Shown piece after piece: positions 1 to 9,500 of a DNA stretch of 54,077 bases. The position numbers and the translations under genes are program-made. A model generated the notes under the pieces. The model was given only the letters and a program-made list of their open reading frames with translations, searched no databases and was not told the DNA's origin. Source of the stretch: an uncultured Myxococcales bacterium (lineage in GTDB: Bacteria > Myxococcota_A > UBA9042 > DTJE01); assembly GCA_903857665.1 (NCBI GenBank), contig CAIOFV010000102.1, forward strand, positions 1 to 54,077, given 5' to 3'. Position 1 is the stretch's first letter. Every line of letters begins with the position of its first letter.

Positions 1-1093
1 CGATCCGGATCCGGACCGCAGCCTCTTCCTGGCGTTCACCGGTTGCCACGGGGCCCGTCTTGATGGCCTTTCCGCCACCCACGTCGTCGTCGGACATCTT
101 CTGGTAGGTGTTGCCACCCCCGCCGCCGTGTCCGCCGGCACCGCCGCCACGGCCCCCCCGGTACCCGAACGAATCGCTGGCCACGAGCGTTCCGCCGCCG
201 CTCGAATTGAACGCCCCGGCCATGCCTTCGCCTGCCGCCTCGGCTCCCACCAGGCCCCGAACGCCCCCGCCACCACCATCGAGGAACTTCAGGATCGTCC
301 CCTCGCGAACCTTGGCGACCTGGCGCTGGTAGCGCTCCTCGTCACTGGGCCCGCCGGCAGCGGTCTTGGTGAAGCGTTTCGTCGGCTTGTCTTCGTCGTT
401 CTTGCCCTTGCCGTCGTCCTTGCCCGCGCCCGAACCCTCGCCCTCGCCCTCCGTGACCGGCACCGGCTGGGGTTTTTCCTTCAGGGTCAGCTCGGCCTTC
501 AGGACGCGGTATACGAACGATTCCCGCTTGTTCGCCTCCTCCAACTGGCCCGAGGCGACCCACCACCACTGGGATCCGACCACCAGCCCGAGGTGGATCA
601 GCAGCGAGATCATCACGGCCCAGGCGTACGGGCCCTCCAGAGCGGCCAGCGGGCCGCCACGGGCCGCGGGAGGAATCGGGACCTTCTTGGGCTTCGGCGG
701 AGGCGCCACCATCTGGAACAGGACGCGCACCTCGCCGAACACCACCTTGCCGGCGTCGTCGTCGCCCACCGGCAGCAGGAAGTAGTCGCCATCGGGCTTC
801 GCGAGCCCGCTGGCGCGAGCCTCGGAGAGTTCCAGGACCTGCCCGCCCACCGAGACCTTGCCGACCATCCCGGCAGTGAAGCGCAGCGAGTACCGCCCGT
901 CCTTGTATAGGAAAAGCCGGTACAATTCCGGGGGCTTGCTGATCGGAAGAATGAAGGTGCACCTGGCCGACAGTCCGACGGTCACGTCAGCCGGCTGGCG
1001 CAGCAGGCGCTCCTCGACAATGCGCCCCTCGTGGACGATTCCCACGCGAAGGACACGCGCCGCACCGGCCTTCCGTCCCGTCGATTCAGACAT
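1..1093 (-). CDS. gltG: GltG/PglI-like envelope motor protein (FHA-like N-terminus, one TM, Gly-rich linker), 3' partial
   Basis: Reads on the minus strand from ATG at 1093 (GAGGAG 7 nt upstream) and runs off the left edge after 364 codons, so the C-terminus is missing. Residues about 1-130 form a soluble beta-rich region that looks FHA-like. Residues about 157-179 are a single hydrophobic span, followed by an acidic/Lys linker and a Gly-rich stretch (about 273-330) typical of AgmX/PglI proteins just before their TonB-like C-terminal domain. In M. xanthus GltG is an inner-membrane protein that links the cytoplasm to the periplasmic gliding complex. The family call rests on this architecture plus gene order: it is the last visible gene after gltD-, gltE- and gltF-like genes. 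An Nfs (sporulation) paralogue is an alternative, since Nfs and Glt share this core. Confidence 0.62.
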   Translation of the reverse strand, partial: MSESTGRKAGAARVLRVGIVHEGRIVEERLLRQPADVTVGLSARCTFILPISKPPELYRLFLYKDGRYSLRFTAGMVGKVSVGGQVLELSEARASGLAKPDGDYFLLPVGDDDAGKVVFGEVRVLFQMVAPPPKPKKVPIPPAARGGPLAALEGPYAWAVMISLLIHLGLVVGSQWWWVASGQLEEANKRESFVYRVLKAELTLKEKPQPVPVTEGEGEGSGAGKDDGKGKNDEDKPTKRFTKTAAGGPSDEERYQRQVAKVREGTILKFLDGGGGGVRGLVGAEAAGEGMAGAFNSSGGGTLVASDSFGYRGGRGGGAGGHGGGGGNTYQKMSDDDVGGGKAIKTGPVATGERQEEAAVRIRI

Positions 1094-1150
1094 TCGAACT
1101 CCTCGCCGCCCCGATACCCGACCCGGGGTCGACGATGCATCCCGCCGTCA

Positions 1151-1468
1151 TCAGAATGGCGGCTCCTTCACCGACTGCTCCAACACCTGCAGGAGGTCGT
1201 GCTCCATCGGCAGGCCCTCGTAGGCGAGATCGCCCTGGGTGATCAGGTAGTCCACGCCAGGCTTCTGGACCTTGCCGTAGATGAGATCGGCGTTCGCTTC
1301 GTCGAAATTGATCTCGACGACCTTCTGCGCGCCCTTCTGCACCCACTCACGCGTCTTCACACCCTTCGGGGCCTCGCCTTCGGCCGGAACCGGCGGGGTC
1401 TGGCAGAGGCCGGGCAAGGCGGTCGCAACGACCAGAAGGAGTGCGGCGAGTGAAGGCACAAGACGCAT
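1151..1468 (-). CDS. gltF: Small periplasmic GltF-like protein
   Basis: 105 aa with an N-terminal signal sequence (MRLVPSLAALLLVVATALPG, then a Cys-Gln that could be a lipobox-like or cleavage site) and a short acidic body. ATG at 1468 has GGAAGG 5 nt upstream and is preferred to a GTG at 1504, which has a poorer ribosome site. No known domain is visible by eye. The assignment is positional: a small exported protein between the AglT-like TPR lipoprotein and the GltG-like protein is where M. xanthus carries gltF, a small accessory protein of the gliding machinery. The reading frame has strong GC3 bias, so it is a real gene even if the family call is wrong. Confidence 0.55.
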   Translation of the reverse strand: MRLVPSLAALLLVVATALPGLCQTPPVPAEGEAPKGVKTREWVQKGAQKVVEINFDEANADLIYGKVQKPGVDYLITQGDLAYEGLPMEHDLLQVLEQSVKEPPF

Positions 1469-1559
1469 CAGCCTTCCGAGAATACGCTCCGTGCGATTAT
1501 CCACTATTCACCACCCCAGATCAAGGAATGACCGCCTCCGGCGCGCTGTTCCGCGCTCT

Positions 1560-2921
1560 TCACCGTGTCCCCTCACCCCCCTCCGGCGGTATCGCCGGAG
1601 TCGATGGCGAAGGGGAAGGATTCCCCGGCGACGCCTCCCCATCCCCTGCCGGTGCAGGATGGGGTTCCTTGCCTTTCTGCCCTTCCTGTTCCAGGAACTC
1701 GGCCATCCGACGAGCCTCGTCAAGGTACGAGTCCGCGACGGTGTCGCCCCGGGTCACGGAGCGACGCATCGCCTTGTATCGCTGCAGGTGTTCGATCGCC
1801 TTCCGGTAGTGCGCCGGGACGTCCTGGTCCGCCGGCTTCCTTTCCAGTTCCAGCACGCCCAGGTTGAACTCGCAGTCGGCGCAGTCAGGGTTCGCGGCAA
1901 GGGCCTGCTCGTAGGCGATGGACGCCTCCCCGAAGTTCCGCTGGACTCGCCGCGCATTGCCCAGGTTCATCCAGGCCTCCGAGTACTTCGGGTCCTGTTG
2001 GAGCGCCGCCAACGCCTCGCCTGCCGACGCCTCCGAGTCCCCGGCATCCTGGTAGAGGACCGCCAGGTTGTTATGGACGTCGGCCATTCCCGCGTCCAAC
2101 TTGAGCGCCTCCCGATAGAAACCCATCGCCTTGCGCGCGTCGCCCTTCCGCCAGGCCATCGTGCCCAGCAGCGAGTACGCACGGGCGTCCTTCCGGACCT
2201 CCAGCAACTGGGCCAGAACGTATTCGGCGGCCTCCATGCGCTCCATGGCCAGGTACGCCCGGGCCATCACCAGCATCGCATCGACGTTCGTTTCTTCCTT
2301 GCGCAGCAGGTCGGTCGCACGTTGCAGGGCGTCGGCCGGATGCTTCGCCGTCAGCAGCGCCTCGATCACGCCCAGTTTCAGGCCTTCCGCTTCCGGCAAC
2401 CGCTCGGACAAACGTTCCAGGTTCGCCACCCCGGCCTCGGCTCGACCCCAGCGCTCCATGACCTGGACGTAAAGGTGTACGGCCTTCGGATTGCCCAAGG
2501 ACTGCTCGACGGCCTGCCAGGCATGCTCCTCGGCCGCCCCGAGGTCGCCGGCCCGCAGGTCTGCGACGCCGAGGTTGTACAACGCCAGGGGACTGGCAGC
2601 GCCGGTCGATGCAGCCTCCTGCAGCTTCTGGCGCGCCACCAGGGGATCGCCACCGTCCTTGACCGTCTGGACGGCCTCCCGGGCCAGCACGTCCGCGTGC
2701 TCCCGGGCCGCCGGGTCCTGGACCGCCGCCGACGCGCCTTCGACCGGGGATCGTCCAGGCCTGGCGTCGAAGGGCGCTTCCGACAGGGCCGCGGCCGACG
2801 CGGCGACCGGGGCCGCGGCAGGCTCCCCCGTACCCGGGGCGGGAGTCGTCTTCACCTCAGCCCCGGCGCAGGCCAGAAGGGCGACGGCGGCCAGGGCCAC
2901 CCATGTGCCGGGCCCTCGCAT
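1560..2921 (-). CDS. gltE: TPR lipoprotein, GltE/AglT-like
   Basis: 453 aa. The N-terminus carries a lipoprotein signal with lipobox ALLAC (Cys at about residue 18), then an Ala/Pro-rich linker, then tandem TPR-type helical repeats from about residue 95 to 385 (for example the LYNLGVADLRAGDLGAAEEH and MAWRKGDARKAMGFYREALK repeats). It ends in a disordered Pro/Ser/Gly tail. The start ATG at 2921 overlaps the stop of the upstream gene by one base (TGATG), implying translational coupling. AglT/GltE in M. xanthus is a TPR lipoprotein of the periplasmic/outer membrane part of the gliding machine and lies directly after gltD, as here. The tail is encoded by two perfect hairpins (1581-1600 and 1612-1626) and may be a repeat-element insertion. 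Confidence 0.68.
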   Translation of the reverse strand: MRGPGTWVALAAVALLACAGAEVKTTPAPGTGEPAAAPVAASAAALSEAPFDARPGRSPVEGASAAVQDPAAREHADVLAREAVQTVKDGGDPLVARQKLQEAASTGAASPLALYNLGVADLRAGDLGAAEEHAWQAVEQSLGNPKAVHLYVQVMERWGRAEAGVANLERLSERLPEAEGLKLGVIEALLTAKHPADALQRATDLLRKEETNVDAMLVMARAYLAMERMEAAEYVLAQLLEVRKDARAYSLLGTMAWRKGDARKAMGFYREALKLDAGMADVHNNLAVLYQDAGDSEASAGEALAALQQDPKYSEAWMNLGNARRVQRNFGEASIAYEQALAANPDCADCEFNLGVLELERKPADQDVPAHYRKAIEHLQRYKAMRRSVTRGDTVADSYLDEARRMAEFLEQEGQKGKEPHPAPAGDGEASPGNPSPSPSTPAIPPEGGEGTR

Positions 2922-5900
2922 CACAGGCCCTCCTCGTACGCCGGCGCCTGCCGCGACGTCAGGTCCATCGCGCGGCGCTCCTCCTTCTGCAGCGGGAACT
3001 CGGCAGGCCGGTACTTGTTCAGCGCCTCGATCGCCTTGCGTGTCCACTCGCTCGCGAACTTCAGGCGGCGCCCCTCGGCAACCAGCGTTTCGTACCGCTG
3101 CTGAGCCGTTTCCTGGTAGACGCGAGCCTTGTCCTCGATCGCCGTCTGGTAGATGTCCATCTCCTCCTCGCTCATCGTCGGGATTTCCGCCTCGAAGAGC
3201 GACCGGGCGAACAACTCGTGGATCTGCGCCAATCGGTAGTAACCGGCCGTGGTCCACTCCAGCGCCTTGTACGGCAGCACCTTACGGTACTCGCCCTCCA
3301 GTTGTTCCAGCAGCTTCGCCTTTTCCTGCAGCAGCTTGCCCTGGACCTTCAACGCGCCCCGGAACTGGATGGCCGCGTACTGCTCGAAGCGCGGTTCGAT
3401 CAGTTCATAGCGCGCCCGGGCCGGGAAGGCCGCCACCGGGGTATCGACGGGAAGGCCCCTGCCGTCGAACTCGGAGATGACCTGCAGGGACAGGCGCTCG
3501 TATTCCTTGCGGTTCCCTTCAGCCTTCGCCAACTGGGCCATGCGGGCCAGCGACTCGACCACCAGGCCCCCGAGCTTACCGTCGCCGCCGTGCTCCTTCA
3601 GCAGTCGCTTGTAGAGGCGCACGGCCTCGGCGCCGTTTCCCGACCGCTCGTTGAGCGTCCCGGCGCGGAAGAGGACCTGGCCGGCATCCGTCGGGTCCGT
3701 CGAATGGTCCGCGTAACGTTCCAGGGCACGGGCCGAGTCCTTGAGGCGCCCCTGGGCTTCCAGCAACTGCGCCTGCGTGAACAGGGCGTACCCGACCTGC
3801 TCGCTCTTCGGGAAGCGCGACACCAGCGCGCCCCAGGTGTTGATCGCCCGGTCGAAGTCGAAGACCTTCCGGGCGTTTTCGGCCAGTTGCACCAGCGCAC
3901 CCTCGACGTACTGGGACGTCGGGTAGTCGCGGACGATCCGCTCGTAGATCGCCGCCGCGGACTCGTGCTTGTGGTCCTGCTGGTAGGCGAGGGCCGCGTT
4001 CTGCAAGGCCTTGTCCGCCAGTTTGTTCTTCGGGTCGCCGTCGACCACCGCCAGGAAGGCCTCGGCGGCCTTCGTGAACTCCTTCGCGTCAAACAGGCCT
4101 TCCGCCTCCTTGAACTGCGCTCCCAGCTGGAACAGCCGGACCTCCTGGGCCAGCGCAGCCCGGTCCTCGGCCTTGCCGACCTTCATCTCATCGACCTTCT
4201 TCGCCCAGACCTGGATGTTCGCCCAGTCGTTTTCGAGGCGGAAGGAGTTGATGATGCTGGCCGCGGCATACGAGGCCACGACGGCGGTCGGATAGTTCGC
4301 CAGGATCTCCTCGAAGCGCCTGCGGGCCTCGGCCAGGTGGCGGCGCTTGTAGTACTCGGCGGCGACCCGGTAGGCCATCCGCGACGACAGTTCGGGATCG
4401 TTCGGTCGCGCCAGCTTCTTGGCGACATAGACATCGACGTCGGCAATCCACTGCTGCACCAGCAGCGGGACCTCGATCGGCTGGACCTCGACCCTGCCGG
4501 TGGCACCTGCCGGCGGCTTCTCCTCGGCCAGGGCACCCGGGTCGCCCGGGGCGTCGGAGGCCGGCATCCGCCCGTCCTGCACGCGCTTCGCGGCCTCCTT
4601 CTCGGTGGCGTCGATGGAGTTGAACGCGGCGCTTTCCAGGTATTGCGACTTGGCGGGCCAGTCACGGACCTTGCGATAGATGTCGGCCGCCCGCTGGAAA
4701 TCGAACGAGAAGTACAGGCAGTCCGCGTAGTAATACGCGTTTTCATAGGCATAGCGACTGTCCGGGAACCGGCGGAGATACTCGGAGTATGCGTCGGCCG
4801 CGGCCTTGTACTCCTGGAGGGCCGCGGCGCGGAACGTTTCGTCGCCGCTCCGGGCCGCCTGCGCCTTCATTTCCTGGGCCCGGCGGTGGTGGAACTGGGC
4901 GGCCTGGTTCAGGGCCAGTTCAAGCCGCCGGTCCACGCGGGCCAGCACTTCGGGGTGGTCCTTGTTGGCGTCGTACCAGGGGCTTCCCGGCCCGAACTGC
5001 TTGACGAGATCCAGGCGCTCGCGGACCGATCCTTCCGTGTCCCGCATCGTGTCGTACACGGCGATGATCTTTTCCTTCACGGCCGCGTTCGACGGGTTCA
5101 TGGCGTCGCGGGCGATCACGGCCCGGTACGCCTCGATGGCCATCGGGAACTTGCGCATCTCGAATTCGTTGTAGAGCGCGTCGGCATAGCGCTCGAGGAT
5201 CTCGCGCTCGTAGGGCTTGTTTTCGGACAGGTACGACATCGCCCGGGCGACATTGGCGTCCGGGTCCGGCAGGCCGTCGCCGTTCCAGTCCTCGTCGGCC
5301 AGGGACAGGCCGAGGTACTCGATGGCCTCGCCGCGCACCTGGACGGCGCGGTCCGTCCGCTCCTTCGACGAGTCGATGTACTCGATCAACTGCTTGAACG
5401 TCCGGATGGCGGTCGGGTATTCGTACATCTGGAAATACGACCACGCCAGTTTGTACAGCGTGATGCCGTAGTACTTTCCGTCGGGCTTGCCCAGCGCGCG
5501 CTTGTATGACTCCACCGCTTCGGCATACTTGCCCAGGTCGAAACTGTGCTCGCCCACCATCAGCCATGCCTCGGGGAGCCACTCGCTGTCCGGATAGCCG
5601 TCGATCAACCGCTGGAAGACCCCCGCCGCGCGGTCCGGGTCGTCGGCCTGGCGAAGCGTGAAGCCCAGCGCGTAGAGGGCCGCGTCCGAGTGCTCGAACG
5701 ACGGGAAGCGGTCCACCAGCGTCTGGTACATCCGGATCGCGTCCGAGAAGTTCTTGGCCGGCTCCGACGGTTCGTCCGGGACCTTGCCGCGCTGGTACAG
5801 CCGAAACTGGGCATCGTATTCGGGCAGGGCGTTCAGGTAGTCGTCCTGCGCCTGATCGTAGTAGAGCTTGGCGAGCCGGAACATCACTTCGGGCGAGTAT

Positions 5901-6232
5901 CGGGGGTGGTCCGGATGCCGGCCCAGGAAGGCCTCGAAGGCCAGGATGGATTCCTGGCGCTGCACCTGCAGCACGTCATTGATGCGCTTCGATTCGCGTT
6001 TGTATACCGCCTTGACGTTCGCCTTTCGCCGATCGATCTCGCGCTGGAACACCGACAGGACGTCCCGCCGGAACTCCGCGGCCGTTTCGGCGTAGTGCTG
6101 GGCGAAGCCCTCCAGTTCCAGGACGTCGCGCTCGCGGGCCGGCGAGGGCTCGGGCGTGGCAGAGGCGGCCGCGGCGCAAAGCGCCACCGCCATGACGGCC
6201 GCGCATTGCGAAACGAAGACCCGGATCGCCAT
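2921..6232 (-). CDS. gltD: Large periplasmic TPR protein, GltD/AgmU-like
   Basis: 1103 aa. It has a signal peptide (residues 1 to about 26, cleavage near AAASA) and then almost continuous TPR/HAT-like helical repeats with many tolerable variations of the A/G-x-Y-x8-A-x3-F/Y pattern. M. xanthus AgmU/GltD is likewise a very large TPR protein that forms a periplasmic ring of the gliding complex. Its position upstream of, and one-base overlap with, the AglT-like gene matches the gltD-gltE order. Start ATG at 6232 is 18 nt after the previous stop. The main uncertainty is Glt (motility) versus Nfs (spore coat) function; the repeats alone do not separate them. Confidence 0.66.
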   Translation of the reverse strand: MAIRVFVSQCAAVMAVALCAAAASATPEPSPARERDVLELEGFAQHYAETAAEFRRDVLSVFQREIDRRKANVKAVYKRESKRINDVLQVQRQESILAFEAFLGRHPDHPRYSPEVMFRLAKLYYDQAQDDYLNALPEYDAQFRLYQRGKVPDEPSEPAKNFSDAIRMYQTLVDRFPSFEHSDAALYALGFTLRQADDPDRAAGVFQRLIDGYPDSEWLPEAWLMVGEHSFDLGKYAEAVESYKRALGKPDGKYYGITLYKLAWSYFQMYEYPTAIRTFKQLIEYIDSSKERTDRAVQVRGEAIEYLGLSLADEDWNGDGLPDPDANVARAMSYLSENKPYEREILERYADALYNEFEMRKFPMAIEAYRAVIARDAMNPSNAAVKEKIIAVYDTMRDTEGSVRERLDLVKQFGPGSPWYDANKDHPEVLARVDRRLELALNQAAQFHHRRAQEMKAQAARSGDETFRAAALQEYKAAADAYSEYLRRFPDSRYAYENAYYYADCLYFSFDFQRAADIYRKVRDWPAKSQYLESAAFNSIDATEKEAAKRVQDGRMPASDAPGDPGALAEEKPPAGATGRVEVQPIEVPLLVQQWIADVDVYVAKKLARPNDPELSSRMAYRVAAEYYKRRHLAEARRRFEEILANYPTAVVASYAAASIINSFRLENDWANIQVWAKKVDEMKVGKAEDRAALAQEVRLFQLGAQFKEAEGLFDAKEFTKAAEAFLAVVDGDPKNKLADKALQNAALAYQQDHKHESAAAIYERIVRDYPTSQYVEGALVQLAENARKVFDFDRAINTWGALVSRFPKSEQVGYALFTQAQLLEAQGRLKDSARALERYADHSTDPTDAGQVLFRAGTLNERSGNGAEAVRLYKRLLKEHGGDGKLGGLVVESLARMAQLAKAEGNRKEYERLSLQVISEFDGRGLPVDTPVAAFPARARYELIEPRFEQYAAIQFRGALKVQGKLLQEKAKLLEQLEGEYRKVLPYKALEWTTAGYYRLAQIHELFARSLFEAEIPTMSEEEMDIYQTAIEDKARVYQETAQQRYETLVAEGRRLKFASEWTRKAIEALNKYRPAEFPLQKEERRAMDLTSRQAPAYEEGL

Positions 6233-6250
6233 CGATGTCCCCTTCAGCCC

Positions 6251-8644
6251 CTAGGGTGCAACCGGCGCAGGACCCTGCGGCGCGGCCGGCGGCGGGGCCC
6301 CGATGGCCTCCTCCTCCTTCAGCGACCGCTCCAGGGTGTCCACCGCCTTCATCTGGGCACCGAATTCCTTGCCCAGTTCGCGCAACTGGTTCGCAACCTT
6401 CTCTTCGCGCTGCCACGCCATGTCGGCCAGGCCGAGGTCCGCCTCCAGCAGCACGGCGCCCAGCCGCTTCCGCACGACGTGCAGGATCCGCGTGCCTTCG
6501 GTCTCGGACAGGGACTCGGCGTCCAGTTCCGCCTTCTGGAATGCGACCACCGATTCTTCCAGCCGCGACTTTTCGCGCAGCACGGACGCTTCGAAGTCCC
6601 GGGCGCCCCGGCCGGCGACCTCCATCAGGTCGGCGACCACCGGGCCCACCGCGGCCATGCCGGCAGCGCTCCGACCCACCAGGCCGATCGATGAATTCGC
6701 GACGTCGCGGGAAACGGAGTCCAGGCCGGGTGACGCGTCCTTCAGGATCTGGGCTTCGACCTGGGCAGCCCGGAGAAGGGCGCTGCGCCCGATGTCCTCG
6801 GCCTGGAGCGCTTCCGGAGTGTTCAACGTCAACGACTCCCGGGAAAGGCGCTCGCGCAGGGCCGTCACTTCACCCTCGAAGCGGTCCAGGGCACCCACGT
6901 ACGACCCCAGCTCGCCCTGGAGCCCCGCCTCGCGTTCGCCCGAGATCGAAGGCCCGTCCTTGGCGAAACGCTGTTCCTGAAGCCACTGCTCGATGGCCAC
7001 CACCTGCTGCCGCTGGATGCGCACCAGGGAGTCGATCAGGAACACCTCGCGTCCCAGTTCCTCGATTTCGGCGTTCATCGCATGCTCGCGCCGCTGGTAC
7101 TCGTCCACCGTCACGGGCGCGGACATGGTCGAGCGGGCCGCCATCTCGGTGGCCTTGATCGCGCGGTCGTAGCGGGCGAGGAGGTCCCCGGCAAGCCGGT
7201 CACGGACGACCGGGCGGGCCGCCCGAACGGCCTCCACCGACGCCCGCGCCGCCAGGCCCTCGGCCTCCTTCAGACGGAGATAGCGGTCCTTCAGCGCCGG
7301 GAACGCCTCCAACTGGCCACCGGACCGCAGCACCCAGAGCAGCGATTCGACGATCTGCATGGACTCGCGCACGTCGTCCCGCTGCTGCCGAAGGTCGCCG
7401 AACATGCCGACGAGGGCGGCCATGTCGCGGTCGGTTCCCAGCCACTTCATGGTCCGTTCGGTGATGGGCGGCGTGGAAACCTGGCTCTTCTGGTTCCGGT
7501 CGAGCACGAAGTCGAAGCACGCCTTCATGCTCCTGGGTTCCAGGATCAGCCGATCCAGTTCCGCGGCCACCGGGCCCAGGGTGTCCGAAACCTGCTGGTA
7601 CGATTCCTGGGCATCGTCCTGGTTGTTCAGGCGTGTCAGGATGCGGCCCCGCAACGCATTGGTCTGGAGCGCAAGCTCGCCTTCGGGGGAGGTCATCAGG
7701 AGGATGTCGAGGGTCCGGGCCGCCCCGGCCAGGTCCCCCGCCTTGTAGTGGGCCCACGCCAGTTCGAAGAGGGCGTTCGGGAACGCCGCCGTCCTGCGAT
7801 CGACCTCCTGCAGCGCCTGCATGCATTCCGGGACCCGGCCCTGGGCGCAGAGGACCCGCCCCTTGGCCAGCACGGCGGCCCCTTGCACCTCGCGATCGCC
7901 ATCGTCGTTGACGGGCTGGGAAGCCGACATGGCGAACCGCCCGAAGGTCTCGTCGAGGGCGTGGCGGCCGGCGGCCAGAACGCCGAGATAGTACTGCGCG
8001 CGAGCATATGGAGCCGAGCCCGGGGCGACCTTCAGCAAGGCTTCGGCGGCGGCCGGCTTGCGCCCCCGCGCGTCGAGATACTTCCCGTAGGCGTACAGGA
8101 CTTCGGGAGTGGCCGCGTCGCCCGTCACCTGGCCTTCCAGGTCCTCGACCGAGGTGAAGTCGTCCGTGTGGACCGCCACTTCGAACAACCGGGCCAGGGC
8201 CGGACCGCGATACCGCCCGCCCTGGGGGCCGGAAACCTCCCGGAAGAACTGGCGGGCACGCACGAAGCTGCGCTGGCGATACAGGCTTTCGCCCAGTTGG
8301 AACACGGCGCGCGTCCAGCCGGGCTTCAGGCGGTTGGCTGGGTTTTCCACGAGGTCGCGGTAAAGGGTGGCTGCCTTCTCGTAGTCGCCGGTCTCGAAGA
8401 ACAGATCGGCATCGACCGTGCGCTGCTCGGCGGGGAAGTACCGGGCCTGGGCCGCTAGGTTGCCCACGTCGCTGCGGGCCGACGCCACGGTGTTTTCCAC
8501 CACGACGACGTCCGCTTCCGCGCGGGTGAGATCCCGGTGCGCCCCCTGGAGGGCCTCGCCCGGAATCGAATCGCGAGCGGTGGCCCAGGGCGTAACGCCC
8601 AGCGCCACGACCAGCAACCCCACCGGCAGGAGTGGCCGCCGCAT
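6251..8644 (-). CDS. Exported TPR / coiled-coil protein of the Glt-like operon
   Basis: 797 aa. It has a signal peptide (MRRPLLPVGLLVVALGVTPW, cleavage near WATA), then TPR-like repeats (for example ADLFFETGDYEKAATLYRDL) over roughly residues 60-330, then a long helical, Glu/Arg/Gln-rich region likely to be coiled coil. ATG at 8644 has GGGAG 6 nt upstream; a TTG 12 codons earlier is less likely. It is the second gene of the promoter-proximal pair ahead of gltD. It is probably a structural partner of the periplasmic complex, by operon membership only. I do not recognise a specific named family. Confidence 0.6.
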   Translation of the reverse strand: MRRPLLPVGLLVVALGVTPWATARDSIPGEALQGAHRDLTRAEADVVVVENTVASARSDVGNLAAQARYFPAEQRTVDADLFFETGDYEKAATLYRDLVENPANRLKPGWTRAVFQLGESLYRQRSFVRARQFFREVSGPQGGRYRGPALARLFEVAVHTDDFTSVEDLEGQVTGDAATPEVLYAYGKYLDARGRKPAAAEALLKVAPGSAPYARAQYYLGVLAAGRHALDETFGRFAMSASQPVNDDGDREVQGAAVLAKGRVLCAQGRVPECMQALQEVDRRTAAFPNALFELAWAHYKAGDLAGAARTLDILLMTSPEGELALQTNALRGRILTRLNNQDDAQESYQQVSDTLGPVAAELDRLILEPRSMKACFDFVLDRNQKSQVSTPPITERTMKWLGTDRDMAALVGMFGDLRQQRDDVRESMQIVESLLWVLRSGGQLEAFPALKDRYLRLKEAEGLAARASVEAVRAARPVVRDRLAGDLLARYDRAIKATEMAARSTMSAPVTVDEYQRREHAMNAEIEELGREVFLIDSLVRIQRQQVVAIEQWLQEQRFAKDGPSISGEREAGLQGELGSYVGALDRFEGEVTALRERLSRESLTLNTPEALQAEDIGRSALLRAAQVEAQILKDASPGLDSVSRDVANSSIGLVGRSAAGMAAVGPVVADLMEVAGRGARDFEASVLREKSRLEESVVAFQKAELDAESLSETEGTRILHVVRKRLGAVLLEADLGLADMAWQREEKVANQLRELGKEFGAQMKAVDTLERSLKEEEAIGAPPPAAPQGPAPVAP

Positions 8645-8680
8645 CGAGTCTCCCGGGTCCGGGGCCCTTCGCCCCGTCAA

Positions 8681-9430
8681 TCACTTCCCGCCGTCGGTCG
8701 CGCCCGAAACGGGGACGGCCCCGGGTATCGCCCCGGCAGCGCCTTCCACGACCTTCTGCTGCTGCATCTCGAACCGGATCGACGGCCGGTCTTCCAGGCG
8801 CGCCGCGGCGCCCCCGCGTTCATAGGCGACCGACTTGATCCGGACCTCGCGCCCCTTGGTGGCAAAGAACGGGAACGACGACTTCACCCGGAACACGTAC
8901 CCGCTGAGATAGGTAAAGACCTTGCCGTTGCCCCGGTAGACCATTTCCACGTTCAGCAGGTGGTTGCCCGGGGAAACGCTGCCCGAATAGACGGGGAACT
9001 CCTTCTTCGATTCCAGCGCACCATCCCGGTTGGACTGGTAGTAGATTTTCTCGTTGTCGAGGAAGTACAGCACTTCTTCGATGATCAGGGCCGAGGACGT
9101 TTCGTTCACGTGCGTGATCGACGCGCGGGCCTCGACGATGAGGTTCTGGAGGATCTGCTCGCGAAGGAGCATCAGTTTCGTCTTGCTGTCGAAGACGCGC
9201 CCCTTCAGATCCTCGACCCGCTCGCGCAGCTGGCGCAGGCGGATGTCGTATCCCGGCGCGGCGGCGGTGGCATCCGACGCGGCACCCGGCACGACCGGCG
9301 CCACATCCGTGGATGCAGTCCCGGAGGACGGCCCCTGGGAGGGCGACTGGGCAGCCGGTCCAGGTGCCTGCGCCAGGGCGCTCGCCGAGAACCCAAGCAC
9401 GGCCACCATCAGGACCCACGAGCGTCTCAT
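8681..9430 (-). CDS. Exported protein of unknown function, first gene of the Glt-like operon
   Basis: 249 aa. Signal peptide of about 20 residues (MRRSWVLMVAVLGFSASALA), a low-complexity Pro/Ser/Ala segment to about residue 58, a predicted coiled coil (about 60-105: RLRQLRERVEDLKGRVFDSK and onward), then a beta-rich domain containing EMVYRGNGKVFTYLSGYVF. Stop and next start are separated by 36 nt, and a strong promoter lies about 70 nt upstream. A secreted coiled-coil plus beta-sandwich layout suggests an envelope scaffold. No function can be assigned from sequence alone. Confidence 0.6.
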   Translation of the reverse strand: MRRSWVLMVAVLGFSASALAQAPGPAAQSPSQGPSSGTASTDVAPVVPGAASDATAAAPGYDIRLRQLRERVEDLKGRVFDSKTKLMLLREQILQNLIVEARASITHVNETSSALIIEEVLYFLDNEKIYYQSNRDGALESKKEFPVYSGSVSPGNHLLNVEMVYRGNGKVFTYLSGYVFRVKSSFPFFATKGREVRIKSVAYERGGAAARLEDRPSIRFEMQQQKVVEGAAGAIPGAVPVSGATDGGK

Positions 9431-9500
9431 GGCGACCCTCCCCTCGGAACCCGCAGAGCCGCGAAGAATCTAGGCCCGGACGGACTTCGCCCGCCGTGGA

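Noticed and set aside
2903..5509. Long plus-strand open frame opposite the GltD-like gene
   Set aside because: No domain, atypical composition, and it conflicts with a TPR protein in an operon.
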